DNA of 64,000 bases from contig NZ_JAEFCD010000021.1 in the NCBI RefSeq assembly GCF_016405965.1, forward strand, positions 19,990-83,989, in the 5' to 3' direction. Below are positions 36,578 to 46,393 of this stretch, piece by piece (the stretch's first letter is position 1; every line of letters begins with the position of its first letter). Source of the stretch: Alteromonas sp. IB21 (GTDB lineage: Bacteria; Pseudomonadota; Gammaproteobacteria; Enterobacterales; Alteromonadaceae). The notes beneath the pieces were generated by a model. That model was given only the letters and a program-made list of their open reading frames with translations, was not told the DNA's origin and did not search any database. The translations under genes and the position numbers were made by a program.

Positions 36578-37657
36578 CTATTTTTCTGCCCCTAGCGCTC
36601 TTGCTAACCCTGCGCGAAGACCATTATCAGACTCTACTGTCCAGCCTTGTAAATTTTCTTGCACTATGTCGAAAAGCACATCGATGTGTTCTTTGTCGCT
36701 GTTTAGCGCGGCAATGTATTCATAACGCTCTCCACCCGCTTCCATAAAGTATTCGCGGTTCTCTTCGCCAATTTCCTCGATAGTTTCAAGACAGTCTGCC
36801 GAGAAGCCAGGGCACATAACTTGAATCGATTTAACGCCCTTTTCAGGCAAAGATTTCAGGGTCTCATCTGTATACGGCTTCAACCACTCTTCTCGACCAA
36901 AACGAGATTGAAACGTTGTCATGTATTCGTCATGAGAAAGCCCAAGCTTTTCAGCAAGTAGACGTGATGTTTTGTGACATTCGCAGTGATACGGGTCACC
37001 GTTCATCAAATAGCGCTTAGGAATACCGTGATAAGACAGAATTAGCTTATCTGCTCTTCCATGGGTTTCCCAGTGGGCTTTTACTTTGTTGGCAAGCGCA
37101 GTAATGAAGTTATCGCGGTCGTGATAGTGATTCACAAAACGAAATTCAGGGAGCCAACGGCGCGAGGTAAAATCTTTGGCAATGGCATCAAAGGTTGAAC
37201 CTGTTGTCGATGCACTATACTGCGGATAGAGCGGCAGGACCACAAGCTTACGTACGCCTTTGGCAAGCATTGCTTCAATGGTGTCTCCCACCGCTGGCTT
37301 ACCATAACGCATGGCGAAATCGACAATAACATCATCACCGTATTTGGCTTTGCAACGTTCTGCTATAGCACTCGCCTGAGCTTTAGTGATAGCCATTAGC
37401 GGCGAACCTTCTTCGGTCCAAACGGTTGAATAGGCCTCTGCTGAACGCTTAGGACGAATATTTAAAATAATGCCGTTTAGGATAAACCACCAAATCGCCT
37501 TTGGCACTTCAACAACACGAGGATCAGAAAGAAACTCTTTTAAGTAGGGACGTAACGCCTGTTTAGTTGGTGCTTGCGGTGTTCCTAAATTTGTAACTAG
37601 CACTCCGATTTTGTCAGCTTGCCCGTGGGTGAAACCGTTATTCGACTTATATTTCAT
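36578..37657 (-). CDS. hemH: Ferrochelatase HemH
   Basis: Inserts ferrous iron into protoporphyrin IX, the last step of heme synthesis, at the inner membrane. The 359 residues include the N-terminal V-L-V-T-N-L-G-T-P, the proton-abstracting histidine in S-Y-H-G-I-P and the conserved glutamate in LETIEEIGEE. Y-H-C-E-C-H and C-P-G-F-S-A-D-C add cysteines, but a Fe-S cluster is not claimed. Single-gene unit; hemE lies 14 kb away on the same strand. Confidence 0.97.
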   Translation of the reverse strand: MKYKSNNGFTHGQADKIGVLVTNLGTPQAPTKQALRPYLKEFLSDPRVVEVPKAIWWFILNGIILNIRPKRSAEAYSTVWTEEGSPLMAITKAQASAIAERCKAKYGDDVIVDFAMRYGKPAVGDTIEAMLAKGVRKLVVLPLYPQYSASTTGSTFDAIAKDFTSRRWLPEFRFVNHYHDRDNFITALANKVKAHWETHGRADKLILSYHGIPKRYLMNGDPYHCECHKTSRLLAEKLGLSHDEYMTTFQSRFGREEWLKPYTDETLKSLPEKGVKSIQVMCPGFSADCLETIEEIGEENREYFMEAGGERYEYIAALNSDKEHIDVLFDIVQENLQGWTVESDNGLRAGLARALGAEK

Positions 37658-37770
37658 GTATTCATAGTCCGAGAAGTACTGCGCGGTATCCGTATTATAC
37701 TGAATTAACGTAGATTATGATCTTTGATAACATCAAAAATATGCGATTAGGTTAATAGCTTTTGGATATT

Positions 37771-37819
37771 AAAAAAGCGGTACATGCTCAGAAGAATTAT
37801 TCATAAACATTTACCGCTT
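37771..37819 (-). terminator. Probable terminator of the AbgT-family transporter gene
   Basis: On the minus strand AAGCGGTA pairs with TACCGCTT (8 bp) across a 29-nt loop, followed by a T tract. It starts 48 bases after the transporter stop. The large loop lowers confidence. Confidence 0.55.
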
Positions 37820-37866
37820 CTGGTCGCTACCGAATAAACCGTAAAGCGAGGAGTCTGACTATTTGC

Positions 37867-39468
37867 TTAAGGCTGATAATAAGTCGCCGCGCCTGGGCCC
37901 ACAGGCATACCTAGCAAGAACACCCAGATGTAAAAGAGTAGGGTCCAGCCTACGATAAAGACCATCGAATACGGCAACATCATTGCGATAAGCGTCCCCA
38001 TACCCAAGTCTTTTTTATACCTTGCAGCCATGGCCAAGATAAGACCGAAATAACTCATCATAGGCGCAATGACATTGGTAACCGAATCACCTATACGGTA
38101 CGCCGCTTGAATAACTTCCGGCGAATAGCCAATCAACATCAGCATTGGTACGAATATAGGTGCGGTAACAGCCCACTGAGCAGAAGCACTGCCTAGGGAA
38201 AGGTTAACCACACCACACATCAAGATAAACAGAACAAACACCGCTGGGCCGTCTAATCCCGCTGCTTGCAACAACGCAGCACCTTTAACCGCTAACACTG
38301 TGCCCAGGTTTGTCCATTTGAAGAACGCAACAAACTGCGCAGCAAAAAACACTAGCGTAATGTATAGGCCCATGGCTCCCATGCTCTTTGACATGGCATC
38401 GATGACGTCTTTATCATTTTTCATCGATTTTGTGACTTTACCGTACACGAAACCGGGAATAGCGAAAGTAATAAAGATGAACGCAACAATTCCTTTAAGA
38501 AATGGAGAGCCTGCTACTTCGCCGGTTTCAGGATGGCGTAAAATGCCGTTTTCTGGCACTACGGTCAACGCCAATATGGCGCATACAACAACAAATGAAA
38601 TACCGGCCCAACGTAAACCTTTCTTTTCTATGTCAGTCGGCGCATCCATCGTTTGTTTGCCTAAGTCTATTGATGCTTCGCTTGGGTCGTACTTTCCTAA
38701 ACGAGGCTCAACGATCTTTTCCGTTACCAATGCGCCCATGGTTGCTACCACGAAGGTACTAATAAACATGAAATACCAGTTCACTTCCGGACCAACCATA
38801 TAGTCCGGGTCAATCATATGCGCTGCTGCTTCGGTGATCCCCGAAAGAAGTGGGTCGACAGTGCCAAGCAATAGATTGGCACTGTAGCCAGCAGAGACCC
38901 CAGCAAACGCTGCAGCAAGACCCGCAAGCGGATGGCGCCCAAGGGAATGGAAAATCATAGCAGCCAAGGGAATAAGAACCACATAGCCGAGCTCTGAAGC
39001 CGTGTTTGAAATAATGCCCGCGAACACGATTGCAAACGTCACGGCTCGCTTTGATGCATTCATCACCAGAGCACGCATGGCAGCTGATAACAGGCCAGAG
39101 TGTTCAGCAACAGATACACCAAGAAGCGCAACAAGTACGGTACCTAGCGGCGCAAAGCCAGTAAAGTTTGTTACAAAACCAGTGACGATACGCTGAAGCC
39201 CTTCTGCGCTCATAAGCGATATCACTTCAATCATACCGTCTGCTTCGCGACCTTTAGCACCAACAGGGCGTGGGTCGGCAACAGCAATATCGAAAAAGCC
39301 TAGGATTCCGCTTAACACCACGATAAAGAGTGAAAGTAGCGCAAATAACGTTACCGGATGGGGGAGAAGGTTGCCTAACCATTCTACCGTAGCGAGAAAT
39401 CGAGAAAATAACCCGCCCTGTCCGCCGTTTTTATCGGCAGACGCTGAATTCGTGTTTTCCGTTGTCAA
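37867..39468 (-). CDS. abgT: AbgT family transporter (p-aminobenzoyl-glutamate type)
   Basis: An inner-membrane transporter of 533 residues and about eleven membrane segments. The family hallmarks G-N-L-L-P-H-P-V-T-L-F near residue 32 and the C-terminal D-S-V-T-N-V-I-A-P-M-M-S-Y-F are present. AbgT proteins have been reported to import p-aminobenzoyl-glutamate or to export sulfonamides as drug:H+ antiporters. Here no abgAB hydrolase genes are adjacent, which favours neither. TTG start directly behind GAGGGAAGA. Confidence 0.9.
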   Translation of the reverse strand: MTTENTNSASADKNGGQGGLFSRFLATVEWLGNLLPHPVTLFALLSLFIVVLSGILGFFDIAVADPRPVGAKGREADGMIEVISLMSAEGLQRIVTGFVTNFTGFAPLGTVLVALLGVSVAEHSGLLSAAMRALVMNASKRAVTFAIVFAGIISNTASELGYVVLIPLAAMIFHSLGRHPLAGLAAAFAGVSAGYSANLLLGTVDPLLSGITEAAAHMIDPDYMVGPEVNWYFMFISTFVVATMGALVTEKIVEPRLGKYDPSEASIDLGKQTMDAPTDIEKKGLRWAGISFVVVCAILALTVVPENGILRHPETGEVAGSPFLKGIVAFIFITFAIPGFVYGKVTKSMKNDKDVIDAMSKSMGAMGLYITLVFFAAQFVAFFKWTNLGTVLAVKGAALLQAAGLDGPAVFVLFILMCGVVNLSLGSASAQWAVTAPIFVPMLMLIGYSPEVIQAAYRIGDSVTNVIAPMMSYFGLILAMAARYKKDLGMGTLIAMMLPYSMVFIVGWTLLFYIWVFLLGMPVGPGAATYYQP

Positions 39469-39712
39469 AATCTTCCCTCTGTCGTTTATTGACGTCTACC
39501 ACATTAAGATTAGTGCTGGGAAGGCACTAACTTTATACAGAAATAGTGACGCGTTTTAATTGTAGTCGGGCAGTATTTTACCCGATTTAGTGAAAATTTG
39601 GCAGTGGTGAGGGAAAATGAGAGGTTAATGCCTTGTACAGCTTTCTTGCGGGACATATGAAAAACTAAATAAAGCTTTCATTTCATCCACTTAATTTGCT
39701 CCTTGGTCAAAG

Positions 39713-39743
39713 AAAAAAGCCAGTCTCATAGACTGGCTTTTTT
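39713..39743. terminator. Terminator of the hfq superoperon, after hflC
   Basis: Perfect 14-bp stem AAAAAAGCCAGTCT / AGACTGGCTTTTTT with a 3-nt loop, T-rich on both strands. On the minus strand it ends the hflKC transcript 19 bases after hflC. The rest of the 293-bp gap up to the AbgT gene shows no gene. Confidence 0.95.
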
Positions 39744-39761
39744 GAACGAACGGAGGAAAGG

Positions 39762-40643
39762 TTAATTTCCTTTTGACTGATTCATATACTTAAAGAAATC
39801 ACTATCAGGCGCAATCACCATGACATCTTGCTTACTATTGAAGCTCTTTCTATAAGCATCCATGCTGCGCAAGAAGCTGTAGAAGTCTGCATTCTTTGAA
39901 TACGCTTCAGCATATATCTGCGCCGCAATTGCATCACCTTCACCGCGAAGCTGTCGAGCGTTACGCTCGGCATCAGCAAGCATTACCGTCACTTTCGCAT
40001 CAATATTAGCTTTGATGACTTCAGCCTGTTCCTGACCTTCTGAACGGTGCTCGCGAGCAACGGCCGCACGCTCTGCGCGCATACGCTGGAAGATGGAGTT
40101 ACTGACTTCAGTAGGCAAATTAATCTGCTTTACACGTACATCAACAATCTCAATACCCAGTTCATCAGACGATGTTGAAGCTTGTTCCATCGCTTGATTC
40201 ATAAGTGCAGAGCGCTCACCAGAAACAATTTGTGCAATAGTACGCGTACCGAACTCTGAACGAAGGCCGTTATTAACTTTTTGCTTTAATAACGCTTCGG
40301 CCTGCAGCTTATTACCACCTGTTGAAAGGTAGTAGCGTGCAAAATCGTCAATGCGCCACTTCACATAAGAATCAACGATAAGGTCTTTTTTCTCGCTGGT
40401 AACGAAACGATCGGGTGAACCGTCAAGAGTTTGAATTCGCGCATCAAGTACACGCACTGAGTCGATAAACGGGAGTTTAAAATGAAGACCCGGTTCAAAG
40501 ACTTTTGTATCGCCCGTGGCATCGTCTCTTTGCACTTTACCAAACTGGATAACAATAGCGCGCTCACCTTCTTTAACTGCAAACAGAGAGCCTGATGCCA
40601 GTAAGACAAGAAGAACAAATACTGCAATTAATAAATTCTTCAT
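39762..40643 (-). CDS. hflC: HflC, FtsH protease modulator
   Basis: One half of the HflKC complex, an SPFH/band-7 assembly that cages FtsH in the inner membrane and restrains its proteolysis. The 293 residues have one N-terminal membrane helix (about 4-22) followed by the periplasmic band-7 domain, with E-G-E-R-A-I-V-I-Q-F-G-K-V near residue 26. The C-terminal helices contain G-E-G-D-A-I-A. It starts five bases after hflK, its partner. Confidence 0.97.
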   Translation of the reverse strand: MKNLLIAVFVLLVLLASGSLFAVKEGERAIVIQFGKVQRDDATGDTKVFEPGLHFKLPFIDSVRVLDARIQTLDGSPDRFVTSEKKDLIVDSYVKWRIDDFARYYLSTGGNKLQAEALLKQKVNNGLRSEFGTRTIAQIVSGERSALMNQAMEQASTSSDELGIEIVDVRVKQINLPTEVSNSIFQRMRAERAAVAREHRSEGQEQAEVIKANIDAKVTVMLADAERNARQLRGEGDAIAAQIYAEAYSKNADFYSFLRSMDAYRKSFNSKQDVMVIAPDSDFFKYMNQSKGN

Positions 40644-40648
40644 TATGC

Positions 40649-41800
40649 TTATCTCCCCTCTCTCAAGCTGTCACCACGAAGACCTGAACTCGGCGAGCTG
40701 TTTCGGCTGCGACCGTTTGCATCGGTTACCGGTGCCTGTAAGCCTTCTAATGTGCTGCGTGAACGTTCTTTAGATGTAGACTGTTGACGATCCATGATTT
40801 TATCTAGCGGCAAGTACATCATGTTGTTACCGCCCTTGCTGTCTACCATGATCTTACTCGTGCTGCTTAACACTTCTTCCATCGTCTCTATATAGATACG
40901 TTCGCGTGTTACTTGCGGCGCCTGCTCATACTGAGGTAGCAACTCTTTGAATCGTGCAACTTCACCCTGTGCTTCCAACGTCACCTGCTCTTTATAAGCT
41001 TGGGCTTCTTCATTCATTCGATTAACTTGACCACGGGCACGGGGTTCAATCTCTCTCGCGTACGCTTCTGCTTCACGAATAAAACGTTGCTCGTCTTCCT
41101 GCGCGGCAATTGCGTCATCGAAAGCATCTTTTACCTGCTCCGGTGGACGGGCATCACGGAAGTTCATATCGATAATCGACACACCCATGTTGTAAGGCTC
41201 GATAATCGCTTGAAGCTCTTCCCATACTCGCTGACGAGTGACTTCACGACCATCGGTAAGCACATCATCCATTTTTGAATGACCTACGACGTAGCGAATT
41301 GCACTATCTAGTGATTGGCTAAGGCTTTGTTCTGGGCTTTCCACTGCGAACGTCCAACGAAATGGATCAACTACGCGGAATTGCATCTCCATTTGAACGC
41401 TGACTACGTTTTCGTCTTCTGTCAGCATAGAGCCAGATGATGATTGATCGCGAATTGACTGAACGTCGACCGGGATCACAGTATCAACAAACGTTGGCGC
41501 CCAACGAAGGCCCGGCTCAACCTGCTGGTAATACTCACCAAATCGCAGTACTACACCACGCTCTGCTTCGCGAATAGTGTAAAACCCGCTGATAAACCAG
41601 ATCACAACGAGCAAACCTACTAGAATACCCGCACCGATGCCGCCAAGGCTTTTACCCGAGCCACCACCGTTACCACCTGACTTTCCAAACTTACCGAATA
41701 AGTTTTTAAATACGTCGTCTAGATCGGGGGGACCTTGTTCTTTCCCCCCGCGATTTTTCCACGGGTCGTTATTATTGCCACCCGGCTCATTCCAAGCCAT
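40649..41800 (-). CDS. hflK: HflK, FtsH protease modulator
   Basis: Partner of HflC, 383 residues. The N-terminal cytoplasmic part is rich in G, N and P (P-G-G-N-N-N-D-P-W and a glycine-rich tract), typical of HflK. A single membrane helix at about 53-75 leads to the periplasmic SPFH domain (V-L-R-F-G-E-Y near 90). The C-terminal tail is serine-rich and disordered. Downstream of hflX by 67 bases in the same operon order as in E. coli. Confidence 0.97.
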   Translation of the reverse strand: MAWNEPGGNNNDPWKNRGGKEQGPPDLDDVFKNLFGKFGKSGGNGGGSGKSLGGIGAGILVGLLVVIWFISGFYTIREAERGVVLRFGEYYQQVEPGLRWAPTFVDTVIPVDVQSIRDQSSSGSMLTEDENVVSVQMEMQFRVVDPFRWTFAVESPEQSLSQSLDSAIRYVVGHSKMDDVLTDGREVTRQRVWEELQAIIEPYNMGVSIIDMNFRDARPPEQVKDAFDDAIAAQEDEQRFIREAEAYAREIEPRARGQVNRMNEEAQAYKEQVTLEAQGEVARFKELLPQYEQAPQVTRERIYIETMEEVLSSTSKIMVDSKGGNNMMYLPLDKIMDRQQSTSKERSRSTLEGLQAPVTDANGRSRNSSPSSGLRGDSLREGR

Positions 41801-41867
41801 GCTGATACTCCATAGATTACTGTTATATTTTTGAATTCTTTATGCGCAACGCAGTGACTCGCACTGA

Positions 41868-43157
41868 CTAGTGTCGCACAACATACTCTGATATTCCGTT
41901 TTCCAGACGCTTTTCCAACCTGTTCCAGTCAGCCGCGGGCATTCGTACATCCACTACCCAGTCTCCCTGACTGTCATATTCTTCACTAGATATGCAGTTT
42001 AGTTCATATAGTACACCGCGCAATCGACTTTGTGCGGGCGGAATTTTCAATGTGTAATTAACCATGCTTTTACCCAAACACTCGGTTAAAGCCTGGCTTA
42101 ATAATTCCGTCCCTTCACCGGTCTGTGCAGAAAGCCACACTCGAACGGGCACGCCCTCGTCGTTTCTTTCTATACGGGGATTCACGTCGTCTAGTTTATC
42201 AATCTTATTACAGATTAGTAATTGTTGAATTTCTCCCGCTTCAATTTCTTCAAGCACCTTATTAACCTCATCCATGGTTTCGCGATATTTTGCATCAGCA
42301 ACATCGACAACATGGAGTAGCAAGTCAGCTTCTTGAGTTTCTTGAAGCGTAGCTTTGAACGCAGCGACAAGGTCATGGGGAAGATGGCGAATGAAACCCA
42401 CCGTGTCCGCTAGGATGGCAGGACCAACATCTTTCAACTCGATTTTACGCAAAGTGGGATCTAGCGTTGCAAACAACTGATCAGCAGCGTAGACGTGAGA
42501 GTCAGTAATGGTGTTAAACAAGGTAGATTTACCCGCGTTCGTATAGCCAACTAAGGATACCGTAGGAATTTCTGCTCGTTTACGAGATCGGCGACCCTGC
42601 TCTCGTTGTTTTTGCACTTTTTCCAAACGACGAAGAATGGCTTTAATACGACCGCGGAGTAAACGACGGTCCGTCTCTAACTGTGTCTCACCCGGACCGC
42701 GAAGACCTATACCACCTTTTTGACGCTCAAGGTGAGTCCATCCTCGAATAAGACGCGTTGAGATGTGTCTCAACTGAGCTAGTTCAACCTGAAGCTTACC
42801 CTCGTGGGTTCTCGCGCGTTGCGCAAAGATATCGAGAATAAGCCCCGTTCTGTCTAACACGCGGCATTTACACACAGCCTCTAAATTTCGCTCCTGAGAA
42901 GGAGAAAGAGCGTGATTGAAAATAACAACGTTGGCATCATGTGCCTTAACCGCTGCTGCTATTTCCTCTACCTTACCTGAACCGACAAAATATTTTGCAA
43001 GAGGCGCTGTACGTGAAGTTGTAATAACTTCAGCCGCATTCACCCCTGCTGAAGACACAAGTAATTCAAGCTCACTTAAGTCTTCTTTTGAGTCTTCGTC
43101 GGAAAAATTTACATGAACAAGTACAGCCTGTTCACCGGCTTCATAACGGTCAAACAA
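41868..43157 (-). CDS. hflX: Ribosome-associated GTPase HflX
   Basis: A GTPase that splits or rescues stalled 70S ribosomes under stress. Its 429 residues contain the N-terminal HflX domain, a coiled-coil linker with G-P-G-E-T-Q-L-E, and the G domain: G1 G-Y-T-N-A-G-K-S-T, G3 D-T-V-G-F-I and G4 N-K-I-D. The helical R-R-R-L-E-K-V stretch is family-specific. It lies 17 bases after hfq. Confidence 0.97.
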   Translation of the reverse strand: MFDRYEAGEQAVLVHVNFSDEDSKEDLSELELLVSSAGVNAAEVITTSRTAPLAKYFVGSGKVEEIAAAVKAHDANVVIFNHALSPSQERNLEAVCKCRVLDRTGLILDIFAQRARTHEGKLQVELAQLRHISTRLIRGWTHLERQKGGIGLRGPGETQLETDRRLLRGRIKAILRRLEKVQKQREQGRRSRKRAEIPTVSLVGYTNAGKSTLFNTITDSHVYAADQLFATLDPTLRKIELKDVGPAILADTVGFIRHLPHDLVAAFKATLQETQEADLLLHVVDVADAKYRETMDEVNKVLEEIEAGEIQQLLICNKIDKLDDVNPRIERNDEGVPVRVWLSAQTGEGTELLSQALTECLGKSMVNYTLKIPPAQSRLRGVLYELNCISSEEYDSQGDWVVDVRMPAADWNRLEKRLENGISEYVVRH

Positions 43158-43174
43158 GCGCGTTACCTTTTAAA

Positions 43175-43423
43175 TTATTCACCTTTAGTATTTTCAGAAT
43201 CTCCTGCGCTAGGCATTGTTATAGCGCGTGCTGGAACAACAGTAGAAATTGCGTGCTTATAAACCATTTGGCTTACTGTGTTCTTCAGTAAAATAACGAA
43301 CTGGTCGAATGATTCAACCTGTCCCTGAAGTTTAATGCCATTTACCAAATAAATTGATACTGGAATACGTTCCTTACGCAAAGCGTTCAAGAATGGGTCT
43401 TGTAAAGATTGCCCTTTAGCCAT
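43175..43423 (-). CDS. hfq: RNA chaperone Hfq
   Basis: Hexameric Sm-like protein that pairs small RNAs with mRNA targets. At 82 residues it is shorter than the E. coli protein because the acidic C-terminal tail is brief. The Sm core is intact: G-Q-S-L-Q-D-P-F-L at residues 4-12, [12 protein letters not shown] and the K-H-A-I-S-T-V motif of the proximal face. Its presence means the candidate small RNA at 53 kb could be Hfq-dependent. Confidence 0.98.
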   Translation of the reverse strand: MAKGQSLQDPFLNALRKERIPVSIYLVNGIKLQGQVESFDQFVILLKNTVSQMVYKHAISTVVPARAITMPSAGDSENTKGE

Positions 43424-43501
43424 TTGATATCCTTAGTTTTTATTATTCGTGATAGAAATTTCACTACCACTGCACGTCTAATGTATACCACACTCAACCA
43501 C

Positions 43502-44437
43502 TTAAAGTGTGACTTTCGCTGTAATTTTAGTCAAATTATCGTTAGCAAATGTGTCAAGCCAAGTCACCTGCTCCCAGCCCCTCAACCACGTGAGTTGGCG
43601 CTTGGCGAGCTGTCTCGTAGCAATTATGCCTTTTTCACGCATATCGGCATAACTCAACTGGCCATCTAGGTACTGCCACATCTGTCTATACCCTACTGAA
43701 CGTATAGAAGGCAATGCTTCATGTAGATCACTACGTTCATAGAGTTTTAATACTTCTTTCTCGAACCCCTGTTCTAACATCATGTCAAAGCGCGTTGCGA
43801 TACGCGAGTGCAACACTGCGCGTTCCGCGGGCGCTATGGCAAATTGTGCAATATCATAAGGGCACTTTTCACCCTCTTGCTGTTGCCAATATGTCAAGGT
43901 TTTGCCAGTAGTTCTAAACACTTCCAGTGCACGGGTTATCCGCTGTGGGTCGTTAGGGTGAATTCTCTCACCACTAATTGGATCTACACCACACAATTCG
44001 TCGTGTAATTTAGACCACCCCAAGCGTTGCGCCTGCCTTGTTATTTCGTCACGAACATTCTCATTTGACTTAGGTAGTGGCGAAATTCCATTTATCAAGG
44101 CATTAAAGTACATCATTGTACCGCCAGCCAAAATTGGCACCTTACCTCGCGCTAAAATATCTCCAATAAGTGCGTTGGTATCCCTCACAAATTGCGAAAC
44201 AGAATACGTTTCTACTGGGTCAATAATATCAATGAGATGATGAGCAACACCCGCTCTTTCTTCGAGCGTTGGCTTTGCCGTGCCAATATCCATTCCCTTA
44301 TAAACTAAGGCAGAATCGACGCTGATCACCTCGCTGTCGACGTGCGCAGCAATTTCAAGTGCCAAACCTGTTTTACCTGACGCCGTAGGACCCATGATAG
44401 CAATTACGGGTAATGCAGAATTTATGCCATTGGACAC
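43502..44437 (-). CDS. miaA: tRNA dimethylallyltransferase MiaA
   Basis: Adds dimethylallyl to A37 of tRNAs reading UNN codons. About 312 residues with the P-loop G-P-T-A-S-G-K-T, the catalytic D-S-A-L-V-Y-K-G-M-D-I-G-T-A-K-P block and the tRNA-binding T-R-Q-L-A-K-R-Q. An open frame 18 bases longer overlaps mutL, but GGGGAG six bases before the GTG at 44437 marks the likely start, immediately after the mutL stop. Together with the mutL end it is a coupled pair. Confidence 0.96.
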   Translation of the reverse strand: MSNGINSALPVIAIMGPTASGKTGLALEIAAHVDSEVISVDSALVYKGMDIGTAKPTLEERAGVAHHLIDIIDPVETYSVSQFVRDTNALIGDILARGKVPILAGGTMMYFNALINGISPLPKSNENVRDEITRQAQRLGWSKLHDELCGVDPISGERIHPNDPQRITRALEVFRTTGKTLTYWQQQEGEKCPYDIAQFAIAPAERAVLHSRIATRFDMMLEQGFEKEVLKLYERSDLHEALPSIRSVGYRQMWQYLDGQLSYADMREKGIIATRQLAKRQLTWLRGWEQVTWLDTFANDNLTKITAKVTL

Positions 44438-44438
44438 T

Positions 44439-46301
44439 TTATTCTCCCCATACATCTAGCACTTGTTTTAACGGGCGCACTTTAGCAAATTGCTCAATAA
44501 TTTCCCATTGTTTAACTTCGCTTTGCTCATCCAACCAGTACCACACCTGATTCTGCATATCTTCATCAAGTACATAGGCGGGTAAAACAAGCGATGTGAT
44601 TGCTCTATCCAACGCGTCACAATTCTCGTCAGGTATTGTCATTAATAAATGTTCGAACCATTTGAGCCAAGGCAAATGCCGGGTACCGGCAGGTACCTGT
44701 TGCAATCGATATTTTCCCGCGACCTTGTTAACTTCAAAGTGCGATGCGTTTAGAAGCGCAAGAAGTCGCTCGCTGACGTTATCAAGTGACACGGCAACGG
44801 GCATAAGTAAAGGCTGACTATGTTCTGCCTTTAAAAATAGCTCGCTCAGCCAGATACTGACAACATTAGTTGCCGAAAGCAGGAAAATTTCTTCATATCT
44901 CGGGTACATTCGTTGAAGTGAAGAGAGATTTACACTCTCAAGAGGCGTTCGGGCGTCGTCGACGCTTTTAATATTGTCGCTATTTGGCGTCATCAGTGCA
45001 TTATAGCTAGATTGATATGCTGCACTTGGTCCCCGACTTTGACGATGACTAGGGCCACTCATTTTGCTATTCCCCCCCACTTTCGCCGCACCGAATGATG
45101 GCTGGCCGTGCGTGGTTGACGGGGAATTCAAAAATTCACCTTGTGAAGACGGTTGAGAGGGATAAGAGGCTGACTCACCAAAGGCGCGAGGGCCACCTTC
45201 GGCATGTGTTTGCAGTGGCCTTATGTAATCGTGAGCTACGTCGGTAGACATGAACCCGCCGCTTGACACGGTTTGGCTTTTTGAATCAGGTTGAGGCAGG
45301 TCGCCGGTGATTGCGTGTAATGCATCCCCTACCGTTTTGGAGATAAAATCATGCACTAAGCGGCCTTGCTGAAATCTCACTTCGTGCTTAGCGGGATGAA
45401 CATTAACATCTACGTCTTTAGGATCAACGGTGAGATATACCACAAAACTTGGCTGCTCTATCACGCCCCACACCGTTTCATAAGCCTGACGAATAGCATG
45501 CATGATAAGTTTATCACGCATACCTCTCCCGTTGACAAAGCTAAACTGGCAATCGTTGCTACTGCGAAGCATAGCCTCGTTACCTAACCAAGCATCGATG
45601 TGAAGTCCTTCATACTCGGCGCCAACATGAACGGCATTTTGAATAAACTTTCGACCCACAACGGCAGCAATTCGGTTAGCTAAGCTTCCGTCTCTGTCAG
45701 CCATGAATCGTCTTGCGACCTTATCATTGTGTTTTAGGATAAAAGACACCTCAGGATGGCTTAGCGCAATGCGCTTTATCACGTCTTCTATGTGCTGAAA
45801 TTCTGTTTTTTCCGTACGCAAAAACTTACGCCTTGCCGGCGTGTTGTAAAATAAATCAGCTACATCAATAGTCGTTCCAACTGGGTGGGCCGCTGGCTGT
45901 ATATTCACTGCCATCTCTCTACCCTCACAGTAAGCCTGCCACGCCTCGGTTTGTGATTCAGTTCGCGAGGTCAATGTTAATCGGCTCACAGAACTGATAC
46001 TGGCCAACGCCTCACCACGAAAGCCAAGAGATAAAATCTGCTCTAAATCGTCAAGGGTTGTAATTTTGCTGGTTGCATGGCGACTTAACGCCAACTGCAA
46101 TTCACTTTTGACAATCCCCGAACCGTTGTCTTTTATTCGAATTCGCTTGTGGCCGCCTTTCTCAATATCCACTTCAATTTTTGTCGCCCCTGCATCAAGA
46201 CTATTTTCCAACAGTTCTTTAACTACAGAAGCAGGGCGCTCTACCACTTCGCCTGCGGCAATTTGGTTGGCTAGTTGGGGAGATAAAAGCTGTATAGGCA
46301 A
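44439..46301 (-). CDS. mutL: DNA mismatch repair protein MutL
   Basis: GHKL ATPase that links MutS to MutH-type strand incision. 620 residues, with the N-terminal ATPase motifs N-S-L-D-A-G-A near residue 33, D-N-G-S-G-I near 58 and G-F-R-G-E-A-L near 93. A long serine/glycine/proline-rich linker occupies about residues 340-440, and the C-terminal dimerisation domain follows. The endonuclease motif of MutH-independent MutL proteins is not seen, which fits a MutH-using gammaproteobacterium. Confidence 0.97.
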   Translation of the reverse strand: MPIQLLSPQLANQIAAGEVVERPASVVKELLENSLDAGATKIEVDIEKGGHKRIRIKDNGSGIVKSELQLALSRHATSKITTLDDLEQILSLGFRGEALASISSVSRLTLTSRTESQTEAWQAYCEGREMAVNIQPAAHPVGTTIDVADLFYNTPARRKFLRTEKTEFQHIEDVIKRIALSHPEVSFILKHNDKVARRFMADRDGSLANRIAAVVGRKFIQNAVHVGAEYEGLHIDAWLGNEAMLRSSNDCQFSFVNGRGMRDKLIMHAIRQAYETVWGVIEQPSFVVYLTVDPKDVDVNVHPAKHEVRFQQGRLVHDFISKTVGDALHAITGDLPQPDSKSQTVSSGGFMSTDVAHDYIRPLQTHAEGGPRAFGESASYPSQPSSQGEFLNSPSTTHGQPSFGAAKVGGNSKMSGPSHRQSRGPSAAYQSSYNALMTPNSDNIKSVDDARTPLESVNLSSLQRMYPRYEEIFLLSATNVVSIWLSELFLKAEHSQPLLMPVAVSLDNVSERLLALLNASHFEVNKVAGKYRLQQVPAGTRHLPWLKWFEHLLMTIPDENCDALDRAITSLVLPAYVLDEDMQNQVWYWLDEQSEVKQWEIIEQFAKVRPLKQVLDVWGE

Positions 46302-46393
46302 AGGACTACCCTATGAAATAGTTATTGAATGAGAAGCGATTTATGCGCAACGCCAGAAAAAAAGCGGAATGACTTTAAAAAGTGTGTGCTGCG

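Noticed and set aside
38300..38803. 167-codon open frame on the plus strand
   Set aside because: It lies antisense to the AbgT transporter, which has intact family motifs; its translation shows no recognisable domain and no ribosome binding site.
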